The position numbers were made by a program, and so were the translations under genes. The notes under the pieces are model-generated. The model saw only the letters and a list, made by a program, of their open reading frames with translations. It did no database searches and was not told the origin of the DNA. From Thermosynechococcaceae cyanobacterium MS004 (lineage in GTDB: Bacteria; Cyanobacteriota; Cyanobacteriia; Thermosynechococcales; Thermosynechococcaceae), in NCBI GenBank assembly GCA_022402525.1, contig JAKRSB010000099.1:1-64000 (forward strand): a stretch of 64,000 nt of DNA, read 5' to 3'. Each line of letters opens with the position of its first letter. Within the stretch, counting starts at the first letter, position 1. This document shows positions 15,918-23,032 of the stretch, piece by piece.

Positions 15918-17465
15918 TTAATGGCCTGCCATACTGCGGCCAATGGTTGCAAAATCAACCTCGGCGATCGCGCTTTCGTAGGCAAACCGTCCCTCACTCA
16001 TCACCAGTAGGCGATCAGCCAGCTTCAGCAGCTCATCCAGGTCTTCACTCACCAAAAGCACCGCAACCCCTCGGTTCCGCGCCGCCACAATTTGGCCGTG
16101 GATATACTCCACCGCCGCAAAGTCCAGCCCAAAACAAGGGTTTGCCGCAATCAAAAGCTGAATATGCTCAGAGGAAAGCTCGCGAGCCAGCACAGTCCGC
16201 TGGACATTGCCGCCGGACAGGTTGCCCACAGGCGTTTCGGGCGATGGGGTTTTGATCTTAAAGGTCGAAATCAAGCCCGTCGCCATCTCACGGATGGCCT
16301 TCAGGATCAAAAAAATACCGCCCTTGGCCTGGGGAGGGCGATCAAATGTCCGCAGCGCCAGATTTTCTGCCACGCTCATGTGGGCAACGCAGGCATTGCG
16401 CAGGGGTTCTTCCGGTAGGGTAAAAACCTGATGCCGATACATTTCGGCACGGGTGGCTTTGTAGGGTTCGCCATTCACCAAAATCTGCCCGCCCGTCGCG
16501 ATGCGCTGTCCAGCCAACACTTCCACCAGTTCGCGCTGACCGTTGCCGGAAATTCCGGCAATGCCGACAATTTCACCGCTGTGTACCCTGAGATTAACGC
16601 CCGCAACGCCTTCCACGCCGTTGTCTTTATGGGCGCGCAGTTCCTGAACCTCCAGCATCGCCTTGGGATTAGGGTGAAGCGTTTTGGTTACCTGTTGAGG
16701 TTCGCGGCGTTCGCCCATCATCATTTCAGACATATCGGCAATGCTCAGGTCTTTAACAACCCCACGACCTGCAAATTTTCCCTTGCGCAGCACCGTAATT
16801 TCGTCGCAGAAGGACGTCACTTCCCGAAATTTATGGCTAATAATCAGCACACTCAGGCGGCCTGCGGTCACGGACTCCCGCAGCAGTCCCAGCACCTCGT
16901 CCGCTTCCTGGGGCGTCAGGACAGAAGTCGGCTCGTCCAGAATTAAAATCCGTACCTTAAGGTAAATTTGCTTCAAGATCTCCAGCTTTTGCTTTTGGCC
17001 AGCGGCAAGCTGGGCAATGGGCAGGTCTAGCGGCACCTTAAAGGGTGCGTCGGCCATAAAGGCATTGAGCTGTTCGTATTCTTCCTTCCAGTTGATCAGT
17101 TTAGGGCTATCAAATCGAGACAGAACCAAATTCTCAGCCACAGTCATGGCGGGGACGGAGGTAAAGTGCTGGTAGACCATCCCAATCCCGTAATGGTGGG
17201 CGTCGCGCGGGCTGGCAATTTCCCTGGCGTGGTTGTCAATCAGCACGTCCCCATGATCGGGGGAGTAAAACCCCATAATGCACTTCACAAGGGTGCTTTT
17301 TCCTGCGCCATTTTCGCCTAGCAAGGCGTGAAATGTACCAGGCTTGAGGTGCATGGAAACCTGATCTAAGGCAATCAGGCTACCAAACTGCTTGGTCATA
17401 TTGACCACCTCTAGTTCGGGCGGTCGAATAACCTCCGTTTTGGGATTAGCTACGGCGGTTGTCAT
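15918..17465 (-). CDS. BMP-family ABC importer, double ATPase subunit
   Basis: This 515-residue protein has two fused nucleotide-binding domains of the simple-sugar/nucleoside (RbsA/YufO) class. The N-terminal half has [15 protein letters not shown], the IAQLAAGQKQKLEILKQ signature and LILDEPTSVLTPQE. The C-terminal half has the degenerate Walker A IAGISGNGQRELVE and the signature GNLSGGNVQRTVLARE, as usual for this class. Together with the two permeases and the BMP-type lipoprotein upstream it completes an importer. It lies between biuH and the cupin gene on the same strand. Substrates of characterised relatives are nucleosides; the neighbours point to a urea-type nitrogen compound here. Confidence 0.92.
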   Translation of the reverse strand: MTTAVANPKTEVIRPPELEVVNMTKQFGSLIALDQVSMHLKPGTFHALLGENGAGKSTLVKCIMGFYSPDHGDVLIDNHAREIASPRDAHHYGIGMVYQHFTSVPAMTVAENLVLSRFDSPKLINWKEEYEQLNAFMADAPFKVPLDLPIAQLAAGQKQKLEILKQIYLKVRILILDEPTSVLTPQEADEVLGLLRESVTAGRLSVLIISHKFREVTSFCDEITVLRKGKFAGRGVVKDLSIADMSEMMMGERREPQQVTKTLHPNPKAMLEVQELRAHKDNGVEGVAGVNLRVHSGEIVGIAGISGNGQRELVEVLAGQRIATGGQILVNGEPYKATRAEMYRHQVFTLPEEPLRNACVAHMSVAENLALRTFDRPPQAKGGIFLILKAIREMATGLISTFKIKTPSPETPVGNLSGGNVQRTVLARELSSEHIQLLIAANPCFGLDFAAVEYIHGQIVAARNRGVAVLLVSEDLDELLKLADRLLVMSEGRFAYESAIAEVDFATIGRSMAGH

Positions 17466-17531
17466 GGCTTTAAAACTCCATCCTGAGCAAACTTGACTCT
17501 GTACCTGACTCTATAAAATTCACAAAGAAAA

Positions 17532-18257
17532 TCATAAGGAAACCGAATAGGCTGGCTGGCTGGGTGATTCTACGCCTTCAATTGCCGCCAAAAGAGCCTT
17601 GGAATCCGCGATCGCCCCAAAGACACCGCCCTGCATCAAAATCATATTCAGGGCAGCCTGGTAGTTCCCGTAGTCCGTGGCACCTGTGCAGTCCGTTAGC
17701 ATCAGGCATTCATACCCCCGATCATTGGCGTCGCGCATCGTGGTGTGGACGCAGACATCGGTGGTAATGCCGGACAGCAGGATATTCTGAATGCCCTTGA
17801 GCTTCAGCAGCAGGTCTAGGTCGGTGGCGTAGAATGAGCCTTTTCCGGGCTTGTCGATAATGGGTTCTCCTGGCAGGGGAGCAAGCTCTGGAATAATTTC
17901 CCATCCTGGTTCGCCCCGCACCAAGATTTTGCCGCAGGGGCCAGGATCACCGATGCCTGCCCCAATTTGTCGCGATCGCCAGCGTTTGTTGTCAGGCAGG
18001 TCAGACAAGTCGGGCCGATGGCCTTCGCGGGTGTGAATGATATAAAAACCCTTTTGCCGCAGAACCTTCAGCAAATTTTTGATCGGCTCAATGGGAGCAC
18101 GGGTGAGGGACAGGTCGTACCCCATCCGATCCACATAGCCCCCAACACCGCAGAAGTCGATCTGCATGTCTATGATAATCAGCGCCGTATTTTCTGGACG
18201 CAGATCGCCATTGTAGGGATAGGGGTAGGGTTCGGCTTGGACAAAACAGGTCATCAT
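17532..18257 (-). CDS. biuH: Biuret amidohydrolase
   Basis: The 241-residue isochorismatase-fold enzyme closely follows the biuret hydrolase pattern I remember: PYPYPYNGDLRPENTALIII, GGYVDRMGYDLSL, HRPDLSDLPDNKRWRS, GAGIGDPGPCGKIL, GEPGWEIIPEL and GSFYATDLDLLL. The Asp-Lys-Cys triad is D30, K136 and C169. Biuret hydrolase converts biuret to allophanate and ammonia in the cytoplasm; allophanate is then cleaved by allophanate hydrolase, which is not in this window. The start codon overlaps the stop of the upstream gene (TAATG), showing tight coupling within the operon. Confidence 0.87.
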   Translation of the reverse strand: MMTCFVQAEPYPYPYNGDLRPENTALIIIDMQIDFCGVGGYVDRMGYDLSLTRAPIEPIKNLLKVLRQKGFYIIHTREGHRPDLSDLPDNKRWRSRQIGAGIGDPGPCGKILVRGEPGWEIIPELAPLPGEPIIDKPGKGSFYATDLDLLLKLKGIQNILLSGITTDVCVHTTMRDANDRGYECLMLTDCTGATDYGNYQAALNMILMQGGVFGAIADSKALLAAIEGVESPSQPAYSVSL

Positions 18258-18745
18258 TAACCTCCCTGTGAACTCATAATCGGATCTTTGGCTGCGCCTC
18301 TATCGTTCTCTGTACGCTTCAACAGCGTGGGCATATCCGCGACTCGCGCCATGTGCTCCTCTGCAAGTTCCGCAGAGAGATAGGCTCGCCAGCCCCCCCA
18401 CTGGGTAATTTCGCGTTGGCCTTCACACAGAATTGGTTCGCCCAACACGCCTAGCACCACTGACCCATCGCTCAGCCGAACTTTGCCAATGCTTAAGCCA
18501 GCGGGTTCTTGATTCAGAATTGTCCCTAACCCTGCTGCGGGAACATGCCACACCTCAACGGCGATCGCAGCGCCTCCCTCCCGCACCCTCACCATCGCAG
18601 GATGCCGATCTGCAATAGACCACAGCCGATAGGATGACTCTGTCAGAGCCTCTTTGACAAACACAGCGCCCACGGCCAGGAGATTTGGATTGAGCACCAG
18701 ACCCCGCATCAATGTTCCGTTGACTGCCAGATCAAATCCGTCCAT
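18257..18745 (-). CDS. Free-standing allophanate-hydrolase C-terminal-type domain protein
   Basis: This 162-residue protein matches the C-terminal domain of allophanate hydrolase (a gamma-glutamylcyclotransferase-like fold), from L-A-V-N-G-T-L-M-R-G-L through YRLWSIADRHPAMVRV, EGGAAIAVEVW, GLGTIL and IGKVRLSDG to QWGGWRAYL. In full-length AtzF-type enzymes this domain follows the amidase and acts on the small decarboxylating intermediate. Here it is a separate gene with no amidase domain. It precedes biuH, with a one-base overlap. Residues 130-162 are a non-conserved tail. Its own activity is unknown; a role in the pathway fed by the importer is likely. Confidence 0.78.
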   Translation of the reverse strand: MDGFDLAVNGTLMRGLVLNPNLLAVGAVFVKEALTESSYRLWSIADRHPAMVRVREGGAAIAVEVWHVPAAGLGTILNQEPAGLSIGKVRLSDGSVVLGVLGEPILCEGQREITQWGGWRAYLSAELAEEHMARVADMPTLLKRTENDRGAAKDPIMSSQGG

Positions 18746-18788
18746 GTTAATTGCCCCCAGAGGCTAGAGTACCCATCCCAAGATCCAG

Positions 18789-18835
18789 TGCATTTAATTC
18801 AGTGCATTTAATTCAGAGCATTTAATTCAGAGCAT
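18789..18835. repeat. 14-bp tandem repeat, three copies plus a partial
   Basis: The unit TGCATTTAATTCAG occurs at 18789-18802 and 18803-18816 and, with one change, at 18817-18830, followed by AGCAT. It fills the short gap between the second permease gene and the allophanate-type gene, inside the operon, and so is transcribed. Confidence 0.9.
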
Positions 18836-18851
18836 TGACCAGAAGCTGACG

Positions 18852-19778
18852 CTAACTATCCGTTCCCAGCGCGCCAGGGGCTCCGAATATCGTGCGGTTG
18901 GGCGAACAGGTCAAAATCATAATGGCGAGGGTCAGGATATAGGGTGCAGCATTAAACAAGTAGTACCCCTGGGTCATCCCCACGGACTGAAGAGCCGGAC
19001 CTAGGGCCTGTGCCCCACCAAAGAGCAGCGACGCATAGAGGCACTGCATGGGCTGCCACCGCGCAAAAATCACCAGCGCCACGGCCATTAATCCCTGACC
19101 GCTAGAAATCCGCTCGCTCCAAATGCCAGGGTAATAAAGGGATAAGGAAGCGCCGCCAATTCCAGCTAAGAAGCTACCCGCAATAATTGCCAGCATCCGC
19201 ACTTTGGGAATAGAAATGCCGATCGCCCTAGCTGCATCAGGGCTATCCCCCACCGCTCGAATTAACAATCCCCAACGGGTGGACTTAAAAAACCAGGTCA
19301 TGAGGGGAGCTAGAGCAACGCCCAGTAGAAAGAGGGGACTAATCTTTAAGACCTCCTGGACGGAGGGAATGCTGCTCCAGGTGCCAAGATTGAGGGTGGG
19401 CAGTTGGGGGGCGGAAGGCTGGATAAAGGGTTTTCCTAAGAAAAAGGCAACCCCACTCCCAAAAATAATCATGGCAATGCCCACCGCCACATCGTTGACT
19501 CGCGGCTGCTGGGTAAGCCACGCATGGAGAAGCCCCAGCGCCATCCCCGCGACCCCAGCCGTAATGACGCCCAGCCAAGGCGACCCGGTCAGGTAAGAGA
19601 TGGCGTAGGCGCTCATGGCCCCAGTCAGGAGGGTGCCCTCTAGACCTAAGTTGATTTTGCCGCTCTTTTCAGTTAGGCATTCGCCCAAGCTCACGAAGAG
19701 AAAAGGAGTGCCGCCCCGCATGGTTCCAGCGGCGATCGCCAAGGGAACGCCCCACCATCCAATGGTTTCTGCTGCCAT
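18852..19778 (-). CDS. BMP-family ABC importer permease
   Basis: This 308-residue integral membrane protein has about eight to ten hydrophobic segments and the branched-chain/simple-sugar permease pattern: FLFVSLGECLTEKSGKINLGLEG near the N-terminus and the EAA-like loop with DSPDAARAIGISIPKVR at about residues 180-200, then GIGGASLSLYYPG. It is the YufQ/NupC-type partner of the longer permease upstream. The pair forms the membrane channel of the importer. Two other operon genes flank it on the same strand. Confidence 0.9.
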   Translation of the reverse strand: MAAETIGWWGVPLAIAAGTMRGGTPFLFVSLGECLTEKSGKINLGLEGTLLTGAMSAYAISYLTGSPWLGVITAGVAGMALGLLHAWLTQQPRVNDVAVGIAMIIFGSGVAFFLGKPFIQPSAPQLPTLNLGTWSSIPSVQEVLKISPLFLLGVALAPLMTWFFKSTRWGLLIRAVGDSPDAARAIGISIPKVRMLAIIAGSFLAGIGGASLSLYYPGIWSERISSGQGLMAVALVIFARWQPMQCLYASLLFGGAQALGPALQSVGMTQGYYLFNAAPYILTLAIMILTCSPNRTIFGAPGALGTDS

Positions 19779-19818
19779 TTAATCTTCTCCGTCCTGCATC
19801 GTGGGGTTTGGTTATGGG

Positions 19819-19866
19819 CGTTTGAGTATGGACGTTTGAGTATGGACGTTTGAGTATGGACGTTTG
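19819..19866. repeat. 14-bp tandem repeat, three copies plus a partial
   Basis: The unit CGTTTGAGTATGGA repeats exactly at 19819-19832, 19833-19846 and 19847-19860, with CGTTTG following. It separates the two permease genes of the operon, a similar place to the repeat at 18789 but with a different unit. Confidence 0.92.
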
Positions 19867-19881
19867 CAATTAAGCTTCTGT

Positions 19882-20997
19882 CTATACCGGAACGGCTGGC
19901 GGTCGCTCTGTTTTAATCTTTGCGGACTGCTCCTTAAAGATTTCAAAGCGGCCATACAGGGATTCGCTGTACATGACTACGAGAAAGACAACGCCTTGAA
20001 ACAACAAAACCGTCGCGTCTGGTAGGTTATGTACCCGCTGCAAAATGCCGCCACTGGCCAGAATGCCGCCCAAGAGCGTAGCGACTACAATCGCTGCCAG
20101 CGGGTTGTAGCGCGCAATAAACGCCACTAAAATTCCGCTATATCCGTAGCCCGCATTGAGCGATTCATTGGCCCGTCCATGCACCGCCGCCACTTCCACC
20201 ATGCCGGCCAGCCCCGCACAGGAGCCAGCCAAAAAGCAAATAGCCATCGTGAGCTTACCGACGGGTAAACCCGCGACCCGTGCCGCGCGCAGATTGCCCC
20301 CAGCGGTTCGCGCCGCAAACCCAAAGGTGGTGCGTTGAATCAGGATGTAGGCAATAACGCAGGCTACTAGGCCGTAGATCAAACCATAGTGAATACGAGT
20401 TCCAGGCAATACGCCCAGCATGTTGGTATCTAAAATCGGGTAGCTGGAGGGCTTATTCAGGGAGGCGGGGTCTTTCATGGGGCCATTGACCAGATGGTTC
20501 AAGAGGGCGATCGCAATGTAGTTCATCAACAGGCTGCTGATGGTTTCGTTGACGCCCCGATAGTGCCGCAAAGCACCCACCGCCCCAATCCATAAACCTC
20601 CGCAAACCAGACCCGCGATCGCCATGCTTAGCTGCACCACAAGGGATGGAGCGCTATTGAGCGCCAGTCCAGCGGCGATCGCCCCGATGCCGCCCACCAC
20701 CAGCGCCCCTTCATTCCCAATAATGACAAGCCCCAGCCGAGCCGGAAGCGCGGTACAGAGCGCCGTCAGCATCAGCGGGGAAGCGCGAATTAAGGTATTT
20801 TGAAACGATCTCCAGCTCCCAAAGGCGGCCTTGTAAATAGAGCCATAAACCTCAAATGGGTTAGACCCCACCGCCGCACAAAAAATGCCGAACAGCAGCA
20901 GCGAAAAGAGCAGCGCCGCAACGGGCAAACAGATCGACTCCAGGGTTTTTCCCCAATGGATGCTCCAGCCTGAACTCCGGCGACGCACACTCTCCAT
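19882..20997 (-). CDS. BMP-family ABC importer permease
   Basis: This 371-residue permease has about ten hydrophobic segments. Family marks are TALCTALPARLGLVIIGNEGALVVGGIGA (shown in parts), LRHYRGVNETISSLLMNYIA and the cytoplasmic coupling loop with GFAARTAGGNLRAARVAGLPVGK. The N-terminus is short and basic (MESVRRRSSG) before the first helix, as expected for the inside-positive rule. It begins 4 bp after the binding-protein gene, so the two are cotranscribed. It is the YufP-type subunit of the same importer. Confidence 0.9.
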   Translation of the reverse strand: MESVRRRSSGWSIHWGKTLESICLPVAALLFSLLLFGIFCAAVGSNPFEVYGSIYKAAFGSWRSFQNTLIRASPLMLTALCTALPARLGLVIIGNEGALVVGGIGAIAAGLALNSAPSLVVQLSMAIAGLVCGGLWIGAVGALRHYRGVNETISSLLMNYIAIALLNHLVNGPMKDPASLNKPSSYPILDTNMLGVLPGTRIHYGLIYGLVACVIAYILIQRTTFGFAARTAGGNLRAARVAGLPVGKLTMAICFLAGSCAGLAGMVEVAAVHGRANESLNAGYGYSGILVAFIARYNPLAAIVVATLLGGILASGGILQRVHNLPDATVLLFQGVVFLVVMYSESLYGRFEIFKEQSAKIKTERPPAVPV

Positions 20998-21001
20998 CGC
21001 T

Positions 21002-22195
21002 TTACCCTCCTACGTTGCCAATGACACCAGACGCGAGCCAGTCCATTTTGTCCAGTGCCGGATCGGTTACCTTCAAGTTCTGCCCAGCCGGAATCTCAGT
21101 CTTACCCGTATTATCCTTAATCTCGCCCTTATAGACGTAAAGACTACCGTCAATCAGCTTAGCCTGGGTATCATCAGCATCTTTCTGCGTCTCGGCACTC
21201 ACCGCAGCTCCGTAGGGCGCTAGCTTCACAAACTTCTCCTTCATCCCGCCTCGGATTAGGTGCGGAATGCTGTCGTCTATCACAGTTTGGCCTGCCTTAA
21301 ACTTTTCCACATACTGGGTATAGATACTGGGGAAGTCCCATGCAGCTCCAGTGAGGTAGCCCTTGGGTGCAAGGCTCGACTGCACCGTATGGAAGCCACT
21401 CGAAAAAATACCGCGCTTCTCGGCGGTTTCAATCACGACCTTGGGGCTATCAACGTGCATGCTCACCACATCCACCCCCTGATCCGCCAAGCTGTTCGTG
21501 GCTTCGGCTTCCTTCACCGGAAGTGACCAGTCGCCCGTAAAAATGACCTGCATTTTAATATCTGGCTTCACGCTCAGAGCGCCTAGCATAAAGCTGTTCA
21601 GGTTGCGCAACACGGGCGTAATGGGCTTAGCCGCCACAAACCCCAGCTTGCCTTTCTTTGAGGTGGCAGCAGCCACTCGACCGGCCACGTACTGGCCTTC
21701 ATCCACATCGGCAAAGTAGCTGCCAATATTTTTAGGATGCTTCCCTTCCTGATACAGCGCACCGTAGTGAAAAAACTGCACCTCAGGAAACTCTTCCGCA
21801 ATTTTGAGAATATGCGGGTCAAAATAACCAAAGGAGGTGGGAAACAATACCGTTGCGCCATCTTGCTCAATCATGTTGCGCATGGCTTCCTGGGCTTCAG
21901 TTGTTTCCGGCACGTTGGCCTGCTCTACAATCTTGACCCCCGGCAGTTTGGCGATCGCCGCTGCACCTTCAGCGTGAGCCTGGTTGAACCCAAAGTCATC
22001 CTTGGCTCCCACATAGAGAAAACCTATCACTAAAGGCTTTTCGTCTCCACCTCCAGCTGAGCTACCCTCTGGAGAAGAACTACATCCGACCAGCTTGGAC
22101 GTTATCCCAAAAGCCGTAGTGGCAAGTATTCCACGAATGATCTGGCGACGGCGAAGATATAGCAGCCCTCTCGTTGGCACTTCTCTTGTTGACAC
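21002..22195 (-). CDS. BMP-family substrate-binding lipoprotein (first gene of the operon)
   Basis: This 397-residue protein has a signal with both a twin-arginine segment (RRRQII at residues 15-20) and a lipobox ending LVGC, with Cys38 as the probable lipidated residue, so it is a lipoprotein possibly exported by Tat. The mature part follows the Bmp/PnrA fold: VIGFLYVGAKDDFGFNQAHAEGA, then FPTSFGYFDPHILKIAEEFP, YFADVDEGQYVAGRVAA and ADQGVDVVSMHVDSP. Bmp proteins bind purine nucleosides in other bacteria, but this group sits with biuret-type hydrolases. It is the promoter-proximal gene, about 220 bp after the predicted start site of an NtcA-type promoter. Confidence 0.92.
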   Translation of the reverse strand: MSTREVPTRGLLYLRRRQIIRGILATTAFGITSKLVGCSSSPEGSSAGGGDEKPLVIGFLYVGAKDDFGFNQAHAEGAAAIAKLPGVKIVEQANVPETTEAQEAMRNMIEQDGATVLFPTSFGYFDPHILKIAEEFPEVQFFHYGALYQEGKHPKNIGSYFADVDEGQYVAGRVAAATSKKGKLGFVAAKPITPVLRNLNSFMLGALSVKPDIKMQVIFTGDWSLPVKEAEATNSLADQGVDVVSMHVDSPKVVIETAEKRGIFSSGFHTVQSSLAPKGYLTGAAWDFPSIYTQYVEKFKAGQTVIDDSIPHLIRGGMKEKFVKLAPYGAAVSAETQKDADDTQAKLIDGSLYVYKGEIKDNTGKTEIPAGQNLKVTDPALDKMDWLASGVIGNVGG

Positions 22196-22425
22196 TTAGA
22201 TATTCACTCCACAACGTTATTAACAGCAAGTTAAACCTGGAACATTAGCGATAAAAAGCGATAAAGTCCCATTGTCTACCCCCACCAACGCCCCAGGCGC
22301 TTAGAAAGCGACCTAGTTCTGAGCGTTTTAGATTTCTTCCGCTTCGTTTTACAAGAACAAGAATCTTTCATCCAAGCTCTCTACAAAAGCCTAAGCTCAA
22401 CATACTAGAGCTGCATACTGGATAC

Positions 22426-22468
22426 AAATTACGGCAAAGAATCGTTAGGGAAAAGTATAAAAAACTAC
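22426..22468 (-). promoter_or_regulatory. NtcA-activated promoter of the biuret-type operon
   Basis: GTA at 22455-22457, eight bases and TAC at 22466-22468 form a perfect NtcA box (GTA-N8-TAC, palindromic). Reading on the minus strand, 23 bases after the box there is TAATTT (22426-22431), a match to the TAN3T -10 element. This is the standard layout of class II NtcA-activated cyanobacterial promoters (box about 22-23 nt before the -10). Transcription would start near 22419 and run into the binding-protein gene, leaving a leader of about 220 nt. NtcA activates under nitrogen limitation. Confidence 0.72.
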
Positions 22469-23032
22469 AAACCCATAAGTTTCCCATTAAGTTTTGACTC
22501 ACAGCGAAGCAGCACTTACTTCTAACACTTGATCTTGGCTCTTCCAGAGTAAAGCTTTGGCTTAGAGCTAAGAGAGAGGGGCTGATTAAAAGGCTCTGAT
22601 CCCTTGCAAGGACGCGATAAATCAAGCTTGGTTATCTAGGCTTAGATGAGTTTTACTGAATGAATTTTGCCGAGGCCAGCTTTAACCTTTGGCTCTACCC
22701 TCAGCACGACCTTACAAGTGTTGAAAACCAGGGTGTTATGGCAGTTGTCATCTCTACAAGACATGACTTCACTTTGTATTTCTGTATACACTTTCTAGTA
22801 AATCAACAAATTAATGTTTTTGTATACTGCATCCAGTTTAAAAAAGTCTAGTCGCTGATAATGACTTCAGAGAAAAGCTAGAGAATCCAAATTCTCTCTT
22901 TTTTTTGTTAATTTTTTTGCCTAGTTAAAGTTTGAAGTCAAACTTTCAAGGCTGAGCAGTTTCCTTTCTTTTGAGAAGCCCATCCTGATGGCTTCTAGTT
23001 TGCGTGTGATGTGTGTTTGAAGTGTGAGGAAT
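22469..23032. other. Gene-free gap between the divergent operon and the porin
   Basis: No gene is supported here. Short open frames on both strands lack ribosome binding sites and recognisable sequence. The region is AT-rich with several oligo-A/T runs near 22890-22920 and should hold the porin promoter, which I cannot place exactly. A ribosome binding site GAGGA (23026-23030) lies close before the porin ATG. Confidence 0.6.

Noticed and set aside
14801-22195. Alternative reading of the operon as a purine nucleoside importer only
   Set aside because: The BMP family makes this possible, but there is no nucleoside hydrolase or phosphorylase nearby, while BiuH and the allophanate-type domain are tightly coupled by overlaps and an NtcA-type promoter precedes the set.
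22196-22420. Possible riboswitch in the leader of the importer operon (guanidine-type considered)
   Set aside because: I could not find the conserved cores of the ykkC-type classes; only a weak GC-rich inverted repeat is present.
22368-22625. 85-residue minus-strand frame in the NtcA promoter region
   Set aside because: It overlaps the promoter elements, has no ribosome binding site and reads as random sequence.
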